64,000 nucleotides of DNA, taken from Nitrospirota bacterium (GTDB lineage Bacteria > Nitrospirota > Thermodesulfovibrionia > Thermodesulfovibrionales > Magnetobacteriaceae). How positions within the stretch are numbered: the first letter of the stretch is position 1; each line of letters opens with the position of its first letter. Below the pieces are notes generated by a model. The model was not told where the DNA came from. It ran no database searches and worked only from the letters and a program-made list of their open reading frames with translations. This document shows, piece by piece, positions 39,712-50,333 of this stretch. The translations under genes were made by a program, and so were the position numbers. Where the stretch lies: the NCBI GenBank assembly GCA_015233615.1, contig JADFXJ010000001.1, forward strand, positions 1-64,000, in the 5' to 3' direction.

Positions 39712-39907
39712 AGCCTCCCAAAGTTTCCCGTCTTACCGGCTCCCTTCGCTTACCGGTGTCCCTTCGCCGTATCGATTGGTGCCTTTCGAGTTGTATTCGA
39801 AAGAGTAACAAGGCGGCAAGGAGAAAGCGACACAGGCGTACTGTTACGTACGTCGGGGAGCTTTCGACGATCGGCTTCGAAGTTAATCGAATGAATGCAA
39901 TTTGGTA

Positions 39908-40660
39908 TTAGGTGGCTTGTGGTTTGCGGGTTCTCAGGTACTTTATACCGGTCCACACCAGGACAATGGCGAAGACGACTCTCAGCGTTCCGTCCTGGAG
40001 GTATCGTGCAAGGGTTGCGCCCGAATATGTGCCTATAATTATGCCGGGTATGAGGCCTGCCAGGAGGCCAATCTGAACGTTGCCGAGTTTCCAATGCGTG
40101 TAGGCTCCAACCGACCCCGCGGGAACCATGGCCAGGAGAGACACTCCCTGGGCTAAGTGCTGCCCAAAACCCAGCACCAGTACCATGGCCGGGACCATGA
40201 TAGTACCACCTCCAACGCCCATCATGCCGGAGAGGAATCCGGTGAATACGCCGGTTATAATGAGTACTGCGCCCTTTAAAACTCCGGTAACGGCCGCATC
40301 GCCGTGGGTAATGTAGGGTTTCAGCAACATGATTACGGATACCAGCAAAAGAAAACCGCCGAATGAGCGCTTTAGCTTCCACTCCGGCAGAGAGTTGGCA
40401 AAACGGGCTCCCCATCTGGCTGTAAATACGGCCGAAACTGCGATTAATATTGCCGCAATCACGTCCATGCTCCCCGATCGGGCATAGGTAAAAGTTCCGG
40501 CCAGGCCGGTGAACACCAGAGCAACCAGAGAGGTGCCGTGTGCCTTGTGCTGTCCCAATCCGAGAAACTGCACCATCAGAGGGATCATGATCACGCCGCC
40601 GCCAAGACCCACGAGTCCCCCGAAAACCCCGGATGCAAGTCCTATTATCAGGCTGACCAA
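39908..40660 (-). CDS. TauE/SafE-family sulfite exporter-like protein
   Basis: Duplicated GxxxGGLVGLGGGVIMIPLM / GFLSGMMGVGGGTIMVPAM. Confidence 0.93.
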   Translation of the reverse strand: MVSLIIGLASGVFGGLVGLGGGVIMIPLMVQFLGLGQHKAHGTSLVALVFTGLAGTFTYARSGSMDVIAAILIAVSAVFTARWGARFANSLPEWKLKRSFGGFLLLVSVIMLLKPYITHGDAAVTGVLKGAVLIITGVFTGFLSGMMGVGGGTIMVPAMVLVLGFGQHLAQGVSLLAMVPAGSVGAYTHWKLGNVQIGLLAGLIPGIIIGTYSGATLARYLQDGTLRVVFAIVLVWTGIKYLRTRKPQAT

Positions 40661-40700
40661 AGTGTAACCACCTTTAGGGTAAGCACTTTTGTATATAAAG

Positions 40701-40716
40701 CATGATGTAAATCATG
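40701..40716. promoter_or_regulatory. Dyad CATGAT-GTAA-ATCATG, Crp/Fnr-type candidate site
   Basis: Perfect 6+6 dyad, N4 spacer, between divergent tauE-like and HPP genes; same core ATGATGTRRATCAT as 26335. Confidence 0.5.
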
Positions 40717-40818
40717 TATATTCATGGTCTGTTAATGATATAACAAGAATATAGGAAAATGCACTAATGAAAGTGCAACAGGAAGACACACTTACGAAAA
40801 TATACTAAGAGAAAAGAG

Positions 40819-41367
40819 GTGAGTGCCATCAAAGAGTATTTTAACAAGATGAGGGGTACGAGCAAAAGTCCCGGTGCCGTAAGTTCGGTCGAGATATTCT
40901 GGTCCTGGACGGGCGCCTTTGCCGGCATATCGGCCGTGGCGTTGATTCACTACAAGATATTGTCCGGCACCGGCTATCAAATGGTAATCGGTTCCTTCGG
41001 AGCGTCCGCGGTGCTGATATACGGCGCTATAAAGAGCCCACTGGCACAACCGAGGAACCTGATAGGCGGCCACGTAATATCGGGTATTATAGGCGTGGCC
41101 TCTTATACTTTGTTTCACAACGAAATGTGGCTTGCCTCCTCCGTGGCAGTAGCTACAGCTATAGCCGTGATGCACGCCACGAAGACCCTTCATCCTCCCG
41201 GTGGTGCTACCGCCCTTATCGCAGTAATAGGGGGGGAGAGCATCCATAAGCTGGGCTTTCTCTACGCCATAGTACCGGCCGGCACGGGTGCCTCCATAAT
41301 GCTCGTCGTAGCACTCCTTGTTAACAACATTCCCAGGACGAGACGCTATCCTGAGTTCTGGCTATAA
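40819..41367 (+). CDS. HPP family membrane protein
   Basis: ATKTLHPPGGATALIAVIGG; SFGASAVLIYGAIKSPLAQPRNLIGGH. Confidence 0.92.
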   Translation: MSAIKEYFNKMRGTSKSPGAVSSVEIFWSWTGAFAGISAVALIHYKILSGTGYQMVIGSFGASAVLIYGAIKSPLAQPRNLIGGHVISGIIGVASYTLFHNEMWLASSVAVATAIAVMHATKTLHPPGGATALIAVIGGESIHKLGFLYAIVPAGTGASIMLVVALLVNNIPRTRRYPEFWL

Positions 41368-41500
41368 ACCGGTTATTGGCTATAAGCCGGCATATTTTAA
41401 TCTTTTCCCTTACCGGCATCTTGTAAAAACCCCCTCCGTAATGTTAATTTTAGTTGATTAATTAGCTGATTAATTCTAAATGACCGGAGGTTAATGTCGC

Positions 41501-42919
41501 TTGAATACCAGAATAGAGACTGACAGCATGGGCCGGGTAGAGGTAAGGGCGGACCGTTACTGGGGAGCCCAGACGGAGCGTTCCCTTCTGCACTTTTCAA
41601 TAGGCGGCGACGTTATGCCTATAGAAGTGGTACGCGCCTTTGGAATACTAAAGAAGGCCGCCGCCCTGGCGAACCTGGAGCTTGGCATTTTGAACGAGGA
41701 AAAGGCCCGTCTCATAGTCGCCGCCGCTGAGGAAGTGGTACAGGGGAAGCTCGACGGGCACTTCCCGCTCAGGGTGTGGCAGACCGGCAGCGGTACGCAG
41801 ACGAATATGAACGTTAACGAGGTCATATCCAACCGTGCCATCGAAATGGCCGGAGGGCTACTCGGATCAAAAAAACCCGTACACCCAAACGACGACGTCA
41901 ACATGTCCCAGTCCTCCAACGACACGTTTCCGACCGCCATGCACATAGCCGCGGCATCGCTTATGGTAAACTCCGTGCTGCCGGCACTCGTTGATCTCAG
42001 GGATGCTCTCGACGAAAAGAGCGTGGAGTTCCGCGACATTGTAAAAATAGGCCGGACGCACCTTCAGGATGCCGTGCCCCTAACCCTGGGGCAGGAGTTC
42101 TCCGGCTACACGGCCCAGTTAAACAACTCCGTATCCCACGTAGAATCGGTACTACCACACCTATACCAATTGGCCATAGGCGGTACGGCAGTGGGTACGG
42201 GATTAAATATGCCTCATGGGTTCGACAAGCTATCAACAACCTACGTGGCCACCGAAACGGGGCTGCCCTTTACGCCTGCCGCCAATAAGTTTGCCGCCCT
42301 GGCCTCGCACGACGCGGTGGTTATGGCAAGCGGTGCTCTGAGGACACTGGCCACTTCCCTCATGAAGATAGCCAGGGACCTGTCGATGCTGGGCTCCGGC
42401 CCTCGTTGTGGCCTGGGTGAACTCATATTGCCGGCTAATGAGCCGGGCTCTTCCATAATGCCCGGCAAGGTTAACCCAACCCAGTGTGAGGCGATGGCAA
42501 TGGTCTGCGTCCAGGTGCTCGGAAACGACGTAGCTATTGCAATGGCGGGCTCACAGGGAAATTTTGAGCTAAACGTGTTCAAACCGGTGATCATACACAA
42601 CTTTATACATTCGGCCGTACTTCTCACCGACGCCTGCCGCTCCTTCGAAAGGTACCTTGTAAGGGGTATAAGGCCCAACGTGGAGCGTATCGGTGCACAC
42701 GTGAACAACTCGCTCATGCTCGTTACCGCTCTGAACCCCGTCATAGGTTACGACAATGCTTCGAAAATAGCCGGCAAGGCCTACGCCGAAGGCATCACCC
42801 TCCGGGAAGCGTGCATGCAACTGGGATACCTGACGGGTGAGGAGTTCGACGTGTACGTCAGGCCCGGGGAGATGACGGGTCCTGCACCGGATAAAAAGCA
42901 GGTAAAAAAAATCGATTGA
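41501..42919 (+). CDS. fumC: Fumarate hydratase class II
   Basis: [16 protein letters not shown] signature; [29 protein letters not shown]. Confidence 0.95.
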   Translation: MNTRIETDSMGRVEVRADRYWGAQTERSLLHFSIGGDVMPIEVVRAFGILKKAAALANLELGILNEEKARLIVAAAEEVVQGKLDGHFPLRVWQTGSGTQTNMNVNEVISNRAIEMAGGLLGSKKPVHPNDDVNMSQSSNDTFPTAMHIAAASLMVNSVLPALVDLRDALDEKSVEFRDIVKIGRTHLQDAVPLTLGQEFSGYTAQLNNSVSHVESVLPHLYQLAIGGTAVGTGLNMPHGFDKLSTTYVATETGLPFTPAANKFAALASHDAVVMASGALRTLATSLMKIARDLSMLGSGPRCGLGELILPANEPGSSIMPGKVNPTQCEAMAMVCVQVLGNDVAIAMAGSQGNFELNVFKPVIIHNFIHSAVLLTDACRSFERYLVRGIRPNVERIGAHVNNSLMLVTALNPVIGYDNASKIAGKAYAEGITLREACMQLGYLTGEEFDVYVRPGEMTGPAPDKKQVKKID

Positions 42920-43273
42920 TTTGCCGGTCCGATTGGTTGACATAGATTGGCGGCCAAATGAAATTGTCCGCCGGAAATTGTTTGTCATTAGCCGGAAATT
43001 GTTTGCGATTAGATTTCCTGCCGGAAAATATATGCCATGAAATTGTATGTCATGTTGACTATTCTGCGGCGTTTCTATATAATCTTATACCGTAGACGTA
43101 TTTGGGTAATACTATAGGCGTTTTTGGGTTGTGCCGTAGTACGTGTTTAGGCGCTCCTGGGAAAACCGGTGGAAATACCTCCGGAAACAATTCACGGGAA
43201 CAATTATGATTTATTTGCGCTTGCACCTTTGCGTCCTTGAGGGATTATTGTTTACACATTCGGAAACAGAGCT

Positions 43274-44725
43274 ATGATCCGGGCTTTCGCCAGGAGTGAA
43301 TTGTGCGGGTGTCCCCTTTTCAACCTCTTTATGGACATGTACTTTAGGGTAGGCATGGACGGGGTAGTTAAGGAAATCTCCAACTCCGCGGGGCGTTTAA
43401 CCGGTTATTCGGGCGCCGGTGCCATGGCCCTCGATTTCTCACGCCATCTTTTCCTCTCGCCCGGGGAGTGGGACAAATTCGTCGGTAAGACAAAAGAACA
43501 AGGTGCCGTCGAGGGGTACGTTACACGGTTAATGAAAAAAGACGGAACTCTCTTCTGGGCTTCCATAAATGCCTATGTTTCGAACAATTATGGCGGGGAC
43601 ATAGAGGGTATGGTCAGAGACATAACCGTACAGAAGAACATGGATGAGGCTCTCGCAAGGAATGAAAAGCGCTATCTTGCCATAATAGAGGATCAGACGG
43701 ATCTTATATGCCGTTTTCTACCCGACGGTACCCTTACCTTCGTCAACGAGGCCTACTGCCGGTACTTTGGCAAGCACAGGGAGGAACTCGTCGGTAAGAG
43801 CTTTACACCGATTGTCTATGCCGACGACAGGCAGATGTGCGAAAAACAGATAGCCTCGCTGGGAATCGACAACCCCGTGGTAGAAGTAGAGCACCGCGTC
43901 GTCATGGGAAACGGTGAGGTCAGGTGGCAACGGTGGACTAACCGTGCCATATTCGACGATAGCGACAAGCCCCTTGAGTTCCAGGCCGTAGGCCGGGACA
44001 TCACGAAAAGGAAAAAGGCGGAACTCGCTCTCCTTCAGACTGAAAAGCTTGCAGCCATAGGCCGGCTCGCCGCCGGAGTCGCCCACGAGATTAACAACCC
44101 GCTGACCAGCGCCTCTCTTTCCATCCAGATACTGAAGATAAAGCTCAACGAAATCGCGGTGGACCCCTCACTTTTGGAAAAGTTGGAGACAACCGACAAG
44201 AGTATCGACGCAGCCTCTACGATAACTAAAAAACTGCTTACCCTTACCAGGATGGACAGGGAAGCCTTCTCGATAATAAACTTAAGCGAACTTATCGAAT
44301 ATGCCCTTAAAGAATGCGAAGAAGCTTTCGATAGGGTTACGCTTGAAAAAAGATTTGACGGTACGTTTTATGTAATGGGACAACAGGGCGCTCTGAACCA
44401 GGCCTTTTCCAACGTGTTAAAAAATTCCCTGCAATCGGTGCCCGACTCCGGAGGTATGGTGGCAATACACACGTCATGCATTGCCGGCTGGGTGAACGTC
44501 GAGATTTCGGATACGGGCGCCGGTATTTCCGAAAGTGACATACTGAGGGTTTTTGACCCGTTTTTTACTACGAAAGAGCTGGGAGAGGGTTTGGGACTGT
44601 CCGTGGCTTACGGTATAATAAGGCAGCATGGTGGCACTATAGAAGTTACGAGCACACCTAAACAGGGCTCAAGAGTGCTTATAACCCTGCCGGCCGTGGA
44701 GGACCATTGCACAAAATCCTGGTAG
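43274..44725 (+). CDS. PAS-PAS sensor histidine kinase
   Basis: AAGVAHEINNPLTSASLSIQ; LGEGLGLSVAYGI. Confidence 0.93.
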   Translation: MIRAFARSELCGCPLFNLFMDMYFRVGMDGVVKEISNSAGRLTGYSGAGAMALDFSRHLFLSPGEWDKFVGKTKEQGAVEGYVTRLMKKDGTLFWASINAYVSNNYGGDIEGMVRDITVQKNMDEALARNEKRYLAIIEDQTDLICRFLPDGTLTFVNEAYCRYFGKHREELVGKSFTPIVYADDRQMCEKQIASLGIDNPVVEVEHRVVMGNGEVRWQRWTNRAIFDDSDKPLEFQAVGRDITKRKKAELALLQTEKLAAIGRLAAGVAHEINNPLTSASLSIQILKIKLNEIAVDPSLLEKLETTDKSIDAASTITKKLLTLTRMDREAFSIINLSELIEYALKECEEAFDRVTLEKRFDGTFYVMGQQGALNQAFSNVLKNSLQSVPDSGGMVAIHTSCIAGWVNVEISDTGAGISESDILRVFDPFFTTKELGEGLGLSVAYGIIRQHGGTIEVTSTPKQGSRVLITLPAVEDHCTKSW

Positions 44726-45360
44726 CCGACGACAACGCCGACCTTAGGAAGCAGATCGTAGAAATACTTGACGCCGCCGGCTACGCTATCGAAGAAGCGG
44801 CAAACGGCAGGGAGGCTGTAGAAAAAGTCGGCAAAGGCGATTTCGACGTTATTATCCTGGACTCTATCATGCCCATAATGAAGGGACTGGAAGTCATATC
44901 CGAGATAAGGAAGGTGAGTCCGAAGACGAAAGTCGTTATTATGACCGCATTTGCCACGATAGAAAACGCGGTGGACTTCATTAAAAAGGGTGCCGCCCAC
45001 TACCTGCCTAAACCATTCAAGATCAGCGAACTACTCACAATCGTAAGGCGAGAGATAGAAGAATCGAGCTTCGACGAAGGTGCGTCGAGTGCGGACATGG
45101 ATTACGTGCTCAACGCCCTGGCAAATCCCATTAGAAGGAGGATAATCAAACTTCTGCATTCGTCAAACGGAATGCGCTTCATGGAGATAAACAGAATGCT
45201 CGCCATAGAGGACCATACGAAACTCGTCTTTCATCTGAGAATACTGAAAGAAGCCCACATCGTCTCCCAGGACGACGCAAAGACCTATCTGCTCACCGGG
45301 GAAGGGCAGAGGGTGCTCACTAGTCTTTCGATACTGGAAAAGCACCTTACCACCGGCTGA
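44707..45360 (+). CDS. Response regulator with ArsR-like winged-helix output domain
   Basis: REC (ILVADDNADLRKQ, DSIMPIMKG, KPFKI) plus ALANPIRRRIIKLLHSSNGMRFMEINRML...KLVFHLRILKEAHIV. Confidence 0.88.
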   Translation: MHKILVADDNADLRKQIVEILDAAGYAIEEAANGREAVEKVGKGDFDVIILDSIMPIMKGLEVISEIRKVSPKTKVVIMTAFATIENAVDFIKKGAAHYLPKPFKISELLTIVRREIEESSFDEGASSADMDYVLNALANPIRRRIIKLLHSSNGMRFMEINRMLAIEDHTKLVFHLRILKEAHIVSQDDAKTYLLTGEGQRVLTSLSILEKHLTTG

Positions 45361-45942
45361 GCACCACCACCAGTCGGTCAACGCCATGCGATTACCGCCG
45401 ATCGATTACAACCAGAGGAGCAACGCCAGTCGGTTACCGCCGATCGATTACTACCAGCCTGTTACCACCGGCCGATTGCCTTAGATTATCCCGCACTATG
45501 TTAGATTATCCCGCATTATCTTAAAGACTCGGCAAAGGCGGACGCATTATACCAATTTGGTATTAGTATCGCTTTTTTGCCCGTGGTTAACCCGATAAGC
45601 ATCTCCTTTCCTATTTATGTGAATAATTGTTCACATAATTGGTATTACTTTGAATAACATTTCTCTTGTTTCTCTGCGTCATATAGTTTATTATTAAACC
45701 ATGGGACATGGAATAAGAAAGAGTGTCCGAAGGAATAAGGAGATAAAGAAAGAGAATTTAAGTGATATAGAATATTAAGGTGTCAAAAGGGAGCAGTTGT
45801 ACCACAAATCCTACCCAAAGAGCGCCTATGTTACATTGTGTTTTGCTATCAGTGAAATCTCCCCTCATTGGTTGTAAAATATTCCAAAAGCTGCTCCCTT
45901 CCTCCCTCCCTTTTTTAGAAAGGGAGTAATCCTCAGTGAAAA

Positions 45943-47775
45943 TCAAACCCTTTTAGATAAGTCTATCACGTTTTGTCTTTTTTTGGCGTCACACTCCCAG
46001 AACACCCTGTGGGGGCATTTGGCGCAGACTTTCGCGTCAAGATTATATACAATTTCCCTGACTGCCTCTTCTTCACCCTCGAATATGTTCGCCGGCCCGA
46101 TCTCATTTACGGCTCCGCTTTTTTGCATCATCGTCATAACCTCAGGCTGCATCTTACAGAAAAACATGTCTATCCCGTTTTTCCTGTACTCCTTAACCAT
46201 GTTAACCATGGATTCCACACCCATGAGGTCTATGATGTTTATGCTTCTGCATAGTATGAGAATCTTCTTCTGGGTTGGTACGTAAGAGTGTATAGTGGAG
46301 ATATGTGTTTCCACGTGGTTCATGGCTGCAAAGTAGAGGTCGCCGTCTATGCGAATGATGCCAAACTGCGGGCATTGAGGCAGATAGGGGTCCGCAACGA
46401 ACTGTCTGCTGCCGGGTTCGGGCACGTGGGGAAAAATTTTTGGCCTCGCCGTCTTGTTCAGGTAGAGTCCTATGGATAGGAGGGCTCCCACGTATATGGC
46501 AAATTCGAGTTCCAGAAACAGGGTTGCCAGAAATGTAACGGCAATAACCGCGGCATCCTGTTTGGACAGACGCACGGTATCTACTATGTGGTGAAAGTCG
46601 ATAAGGTTATACGCCACCACGAGTATGACTGCGGCCATGGCTGCTATGGGCAGGTAAGCGGCGAAAGAGACTACGAAAAGAAGTATAACCATGAGCCACA
46701 TGGCGGCACATATGGCCGCAAAGGGAGTTTTGGCACCCGCGGAATAATTGACGCCGCTTCTGGTGAAAGAGCCCGAAGAGGCGTAAGACGACAGGAACGC
46801 CCCAAACATGTTGGAGAGGCCCTGGCCGATGAATTCCTGGTTGCCGTCGATTTTTTGTCCGGACTTCAGCGCCACGGACCTCGCTATGGAGACCGCCTCC
46901 ATTATGCCAAGCATCGATATGGCCATGGCAGGTGATGCCAGTGCGTGTATGCTGTGAAAGGATAAGTCAGGCAGCGAAAATGGGGGGATAGCCGAGGGAA
47001 GGGCGCCTATTACGCGTACTCCCTGGTTATACCAGCCCATGCCGTAGTTTAACAGGCCGCCCGAAAACATTCCTATGAGCATACCGGGCCACCTGGGCTT
47101 GAAATTGCGTATGCCTACTACGACTGCCAGTGTGACTGCGGCTATTATCATAGAGTAGAGATGGTAATGGTTAATGTTTTCGAAAAGGAGTTTTAGGTTT
47201 TCGGTAAAGTGGGGTGCATTTTTGTATCTCAGGCCAAAAATGTGCTTAAGCTGACTTGCCCCTATGAGGATGGCAGCTCCGGAGGTAAACCCGACTACAA
47301 CGGAATGGGAAACGAAGTCAACGAGTCCGCCGAGGCGCACAACCCCCAGGCCGAGCTGCATGATGCCCGCCATTAGGGTCAGGAGCATTACAAGTTCTAT
47401 GTAATGTGCCGAGGAAGGCTCGGCCATGACCGACACCGTACTGAATATGACTAGGGATATGGCCGTCGTAGGGCCGGATATGAGGTGCCGCGAAGAGCCG
47501 AAGAGTGCCGCTATTACGGCCGGCACCATGGCGGTATAAAGACCGTACTGCGGGGGCATGCCCGCTATCATGGCAAAGGCCACACCCTGGGGCAGCACCA
47601 CCACCGCCCCGGTAAGTCCCGCGAAGAGGTCCGCTTTCCACGTATCTTTTACCTCGTGCACCCACTTAAGGAACGGAAAAACTTTGGCGGGCCACGTCTT
47701 GTTCAACTTGTTATTCAGCCTGTTACTCTGTCTGTTATTCGGCCTGTTATTTTGCCCTCCGCTATTTGCCCTCAT
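45943..47775 (-). CDS. SulP-family anion permease with STAS domain
   Basis: AGLTGAVVVLPQGVAFAMIAGMPPQYGLYTA...; C-terminal STAS and Cys-rich tail. Confidence 0.94.
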   Translation of the reverse strand: MRANSGGQNNRPNNRQSNRLNNKLNKTWPAKVFPFLKWVHEVKDTWKADLFAGLTGAVVVLPQGVAFAMIAGMPPQYGLYTAMVPAVIAALFGSSRHLISGPTTAISLVIFSTVSVMAEPSSAHYIELVMLLTLMAGIMQLGLGVVRLGGLVDFVSHSVVVGFTSGAAILIGASQLKHIFGLRYKNAPHFTENLKLLFENINHYHLYSMIIAAVTLAVVVGIRNFKPRWPGMLIGMFSGGLLNYGMGWYNQGVRVIGALPSAIPPFSLPDLSFHSIHALASPAMAISMLGIMEAVSIARSVALKSGQKIDGNQEFIGQGLSNMFGAFLSSYASSGSFTRSGVNYSAGAKTPFAAICAAMWLMVILLFVVSFAAYLPIAAMAAVILVVAYNLIDFHHIVDTVRLSKQDAAVIAVTFLATLFLELEFAIYVGALLSIGLYLNKTARPKIFPHVPEPGSRQFVADPYLPQCPQFGIIRIDGDLYFAAMNHVETHISTIHSYVPTQKKILILCRSINIIDLMGVESMVNMVKEYRKNGIDMFFCKMQPEVMTMMQKSGAVNEIGPANIFEGEEEAVREIVYNLDAKVCAKCPHRVFWECDAKKRQNVIDLSKRV

Positions 47776-48704
47776 CTTACCACCATTACGGAGTTTTCCG
47801 CGTTCAATACGATATTAAAGGAAGTGCCTCCCATAAAAAAGCGCCTTAAACCGACCTGATCATCGGCTGCCACCACTATTATGGAATATTTACGTCCGTA
47901 CCCGACGATCTTTTCCACGGGGTTGCCCACAACCACCGCGCTGTCGAGACTCTCGAAGCCTGCATCCCTGAGCCTCCTCAAGCCTTCGGTGACGATCGTC
48001 TTGTGGGTATCTTCATCCTCCGGTTTGGGGGCTACGGATAGGAGGGAAACGGGACATTCGCAGTGGGACGCCAACATAAAGTCTTTAAGCATCACCTCGT
48101 AGGCCCGCTCGCTGCCATCGAGACAGACGAGGTGTCCGTGTCCTTCCTCGAGATTCCTGGCAACCAAAACGGAGCAGGGTGCGTGTACGACCACTTTTTG
48201 CACCTCCGACGATACGAAAATGCGCCCGTATGTGCGCCTAACCCTGGATGCCCCCAGGATTACAAGTCCGTAACCGCCGCACAGGGCCTCGTCCAATATT
48301 TCGGCGGCTACGTTGCGGCCGCTTTTCAGTTTCAGGTTTATTTTTCGTCCACTGGTGGACCTGTAGCTTATCTGGAAGTTGTTCAGGGGGTCGCCGTCGA
48401 AAGTTCTCACGACGTCCTCACTCCAGTTTTCGCCCACCCACTCGTGGCTTATAAGAGCTTGTCTGGCCTCCTCCAGGTACCGGAGTTCGGCTATAAACAT
48501 ACCCCAGTTGCCTGTGATGGCGTTTAAGCTGTCTTCGGGGACTTCACTCTTGCCGGGGCCATCGTCCGAACGCACATGGAATATGGTTATTTCGGCATCT
48601 ATACCGCTGCCCAGCCTGGCACCGTAGTGCATTCCCCTCAACGAATCCCGTGAGCCGTCTATGCAGATAAGTACTTTGAATCCAGCTTTTTTTTCGGTTG
48701 CCAT
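47772..48704 (-). CDS. Tandem universal stress protein (UspA)
   Basis: KVLICIDGSRDSLRGMHYGARL..., VILGASRVRRTYGRIFVSSEVQKVVVHAPCSVLVAR; start at in-frame ATG 48704. Confidence 0.9.
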   Translation of the reverse strand: MATEKKAGFKVLICIDGSRDSLRGMHYGARLGSGIDAEITIFHVRSDDGPGKSEVPEDSLNAITGNWGMFIAELRYLEEARQALISHEWVGENWSEDVVRTFDGDPLNNFQISYRSTSGRKINLKLKSGRNVAAEILDEALCGGYGLVILGASRVRRTYGRIFVSSEVQKVVVHAPCSVLVARNLEEGHGHLVCLDGSERAYEVMLKDFMLASHCECPVSLLSVAPKPEDEDTHKTIVTEGLRRLRDAGFESLDSAVVVGNPVEKIVGYGRKYSIIVVAADDQVGLRRFFMGGTSFNIVLNAENSVMVVR

Positions 48705-49166
48705 TACACCCCCACAATCGGCATTATAAAAGGCATACCCGATATAACTCCGTCTAATGGATTTATGCTTAACGATGATTTTCTGTAACCCTTCATGCAA
48801 CAATCCCTCCTGCTGTTTTTACTAATCAGAACCGCTACTCATCAGATACCAATCAGAACCGCCTGGAATCAACATACATTACCGACAACGATGTCAATAT
48901 TGTAACTATCCTATTCTAATGTAACATAATCTGACGCGATGCTCAACTCTTTTGTTGTCCTTGCCCTTGCCCGGAATGACGAAGAAGGGAAGGGACAATA
49001 TTGCGGCCCGCCAATACCACCGTCACGGGGGGGGTAGGGGGAGGGCGGCAGACGGCTCTATCCGGCAGTGACGGCGGAGGGGAGAGGAGGGGAGAGGATT
49101 TTTTTTATTCTTATCCTCTTTTCCTTCATTTTGTTATATAATATAAATAAGAGGGGGTATTTAGTG

Positions 49167-50333
49167 ATGAAGGGGCTAAAAGATTGCACCCTGAATTGTC
49201 AATTGTCCCGAAGAACTTTCCTTCAGTTTTGTTCCGTTATTGCTGCAACGTTAGCTCTTCCCTCCGGCTCGGTGTCAAAAATAGCTGAAGCCATCGTAAA
49301 TAAACAAAAACCTTATGTCGTTTGGCTGGAGTTTTCCGATTGTGCAGCCGACACGGAAGCTCTTCTCAGAGCGACGAATCCCGCGGTCGAAAACGTTCTC
49401 CTCGACCTCATATCCATCGAGTACCACGAAACCATTATGTCACCGTCCGGTGCCGGTGCCGAAAAATCTCTGACGGACGTAGTAAACCAGCATCGGGGTG
49501 AGTACCTGGCCATTGTCGAGGGGGCCATACCCACTGCAAACGCAGGTGTGTACTGTTGCGTAAGCGGCAAAACGGCACTTGAGCGAGCCCGCGAGGTATG
49601 CGGTAACGCCCGGGCTGTCATTGCAGTTGGCTCTTGTGCAAGCTTTGGCGGCCTGGCTGCTGCCGTGCCGAATCCAACCGCTGCGGTGGGCGTAAAGACG
49701 GCAGTTCCCCAGGCCAACGTGATTAATCTGCCAGGTTGTCCCGTCAACCCGATAAACCTGACGGCACTTCTTGTCCATTACCTGACGTTCGGGAGTTTCC
49801 CGGCCCTTGACAACCTGAGCCGTCCCCTCTTTGCATATGGCAAACGCATTCACGACAACTGCGAACGCCGTCCCCACTTCGACGCCGGGCAGTTCGTGAA
49901 ACACTGGGGAGACGAAGGACATCGTCTCGGCTGGTGTCTCTACGAGATGGGATGTAAGGGGCCCCAGTCGTACATGAACTGTCCGACGGTTCGGTTCAAT
50001 CAGGGGGTAAGCTGGCCCGTTATGTCAGGCCATCCATGTTTTGCCTGCGCCATGCCGGACAGTTGGGACGCTCTTGGGCCCATTTATTCGCGCCTGCCAA
50101 ACGTAAAAGGGGCGGGACTCGAGGCGGCTGCCGATACATTAGGATTAACGCTCGTGACGGGTGCCGCCGCGGGAGCAGTCACCCACGCCGCCATTCGCTT
50201 ACTGAAGTCAAAACGGGAAAAGCCCCGCCACGGCGAGCCGACGGTCGAAACGGATTATTATAAATCGAGCAGCACCTCCATCGAAAAAAAAGTTCACAGA
50301 AGAATTCACAAAAAAAGAGAGATTAATCCATGA
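49167..50333 (+). CDS. hyaA: [NiFe] hydrogenase small subunit (Tat-exported)
   Basis: SRRTFLQFCSV Tat motif; VGSCASFGG, NLPGCPVNP, GWCLYEMGCKGP, NCPTVRFN, GHPCFACAMPD; proximal motif DCAADTEALLR. Start moved from 49068 to 49167. Confidence 0.93.
   Translation: MKGLKDCTLNCQLSRRTFLQFCSVIAATLALPSGSVSKIAEAIVNKQKPYVVWLEFSDCAADTEALLRATNPAVENVLLDLISIEYHETIMSPSGAGAEKSLTDVVNQHRGEYLAIVEGAIPTANAGVYCCVSGKTALERAREVCGNARAVIAVGSCASFGGLAAAVPNPTAAVGVKTAVPQANVINLPGCPVNPINLTALLVHYLTFGSFPALDNLSRPLFAYGKRIHDNCERRPHFDAGQFVKHWGDEGHRLGWCLYEMGCKGPQSYMNCPTVRFNQGVSWPVMSGHPCFACAMPDSWDALGPIYSRLPNVKGAGLEAAADTLGLTLVTGAAAGAVTHAAIRLLKSKREKPRHGEPTVETDYYKSSSTSIEKKVHRRIHKKREINP

Noticed and set aside
41557-42039. 160-aa minus-strand ORF opposite fumC
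   Set aside because: Antisense to conserved fumarase sequence.
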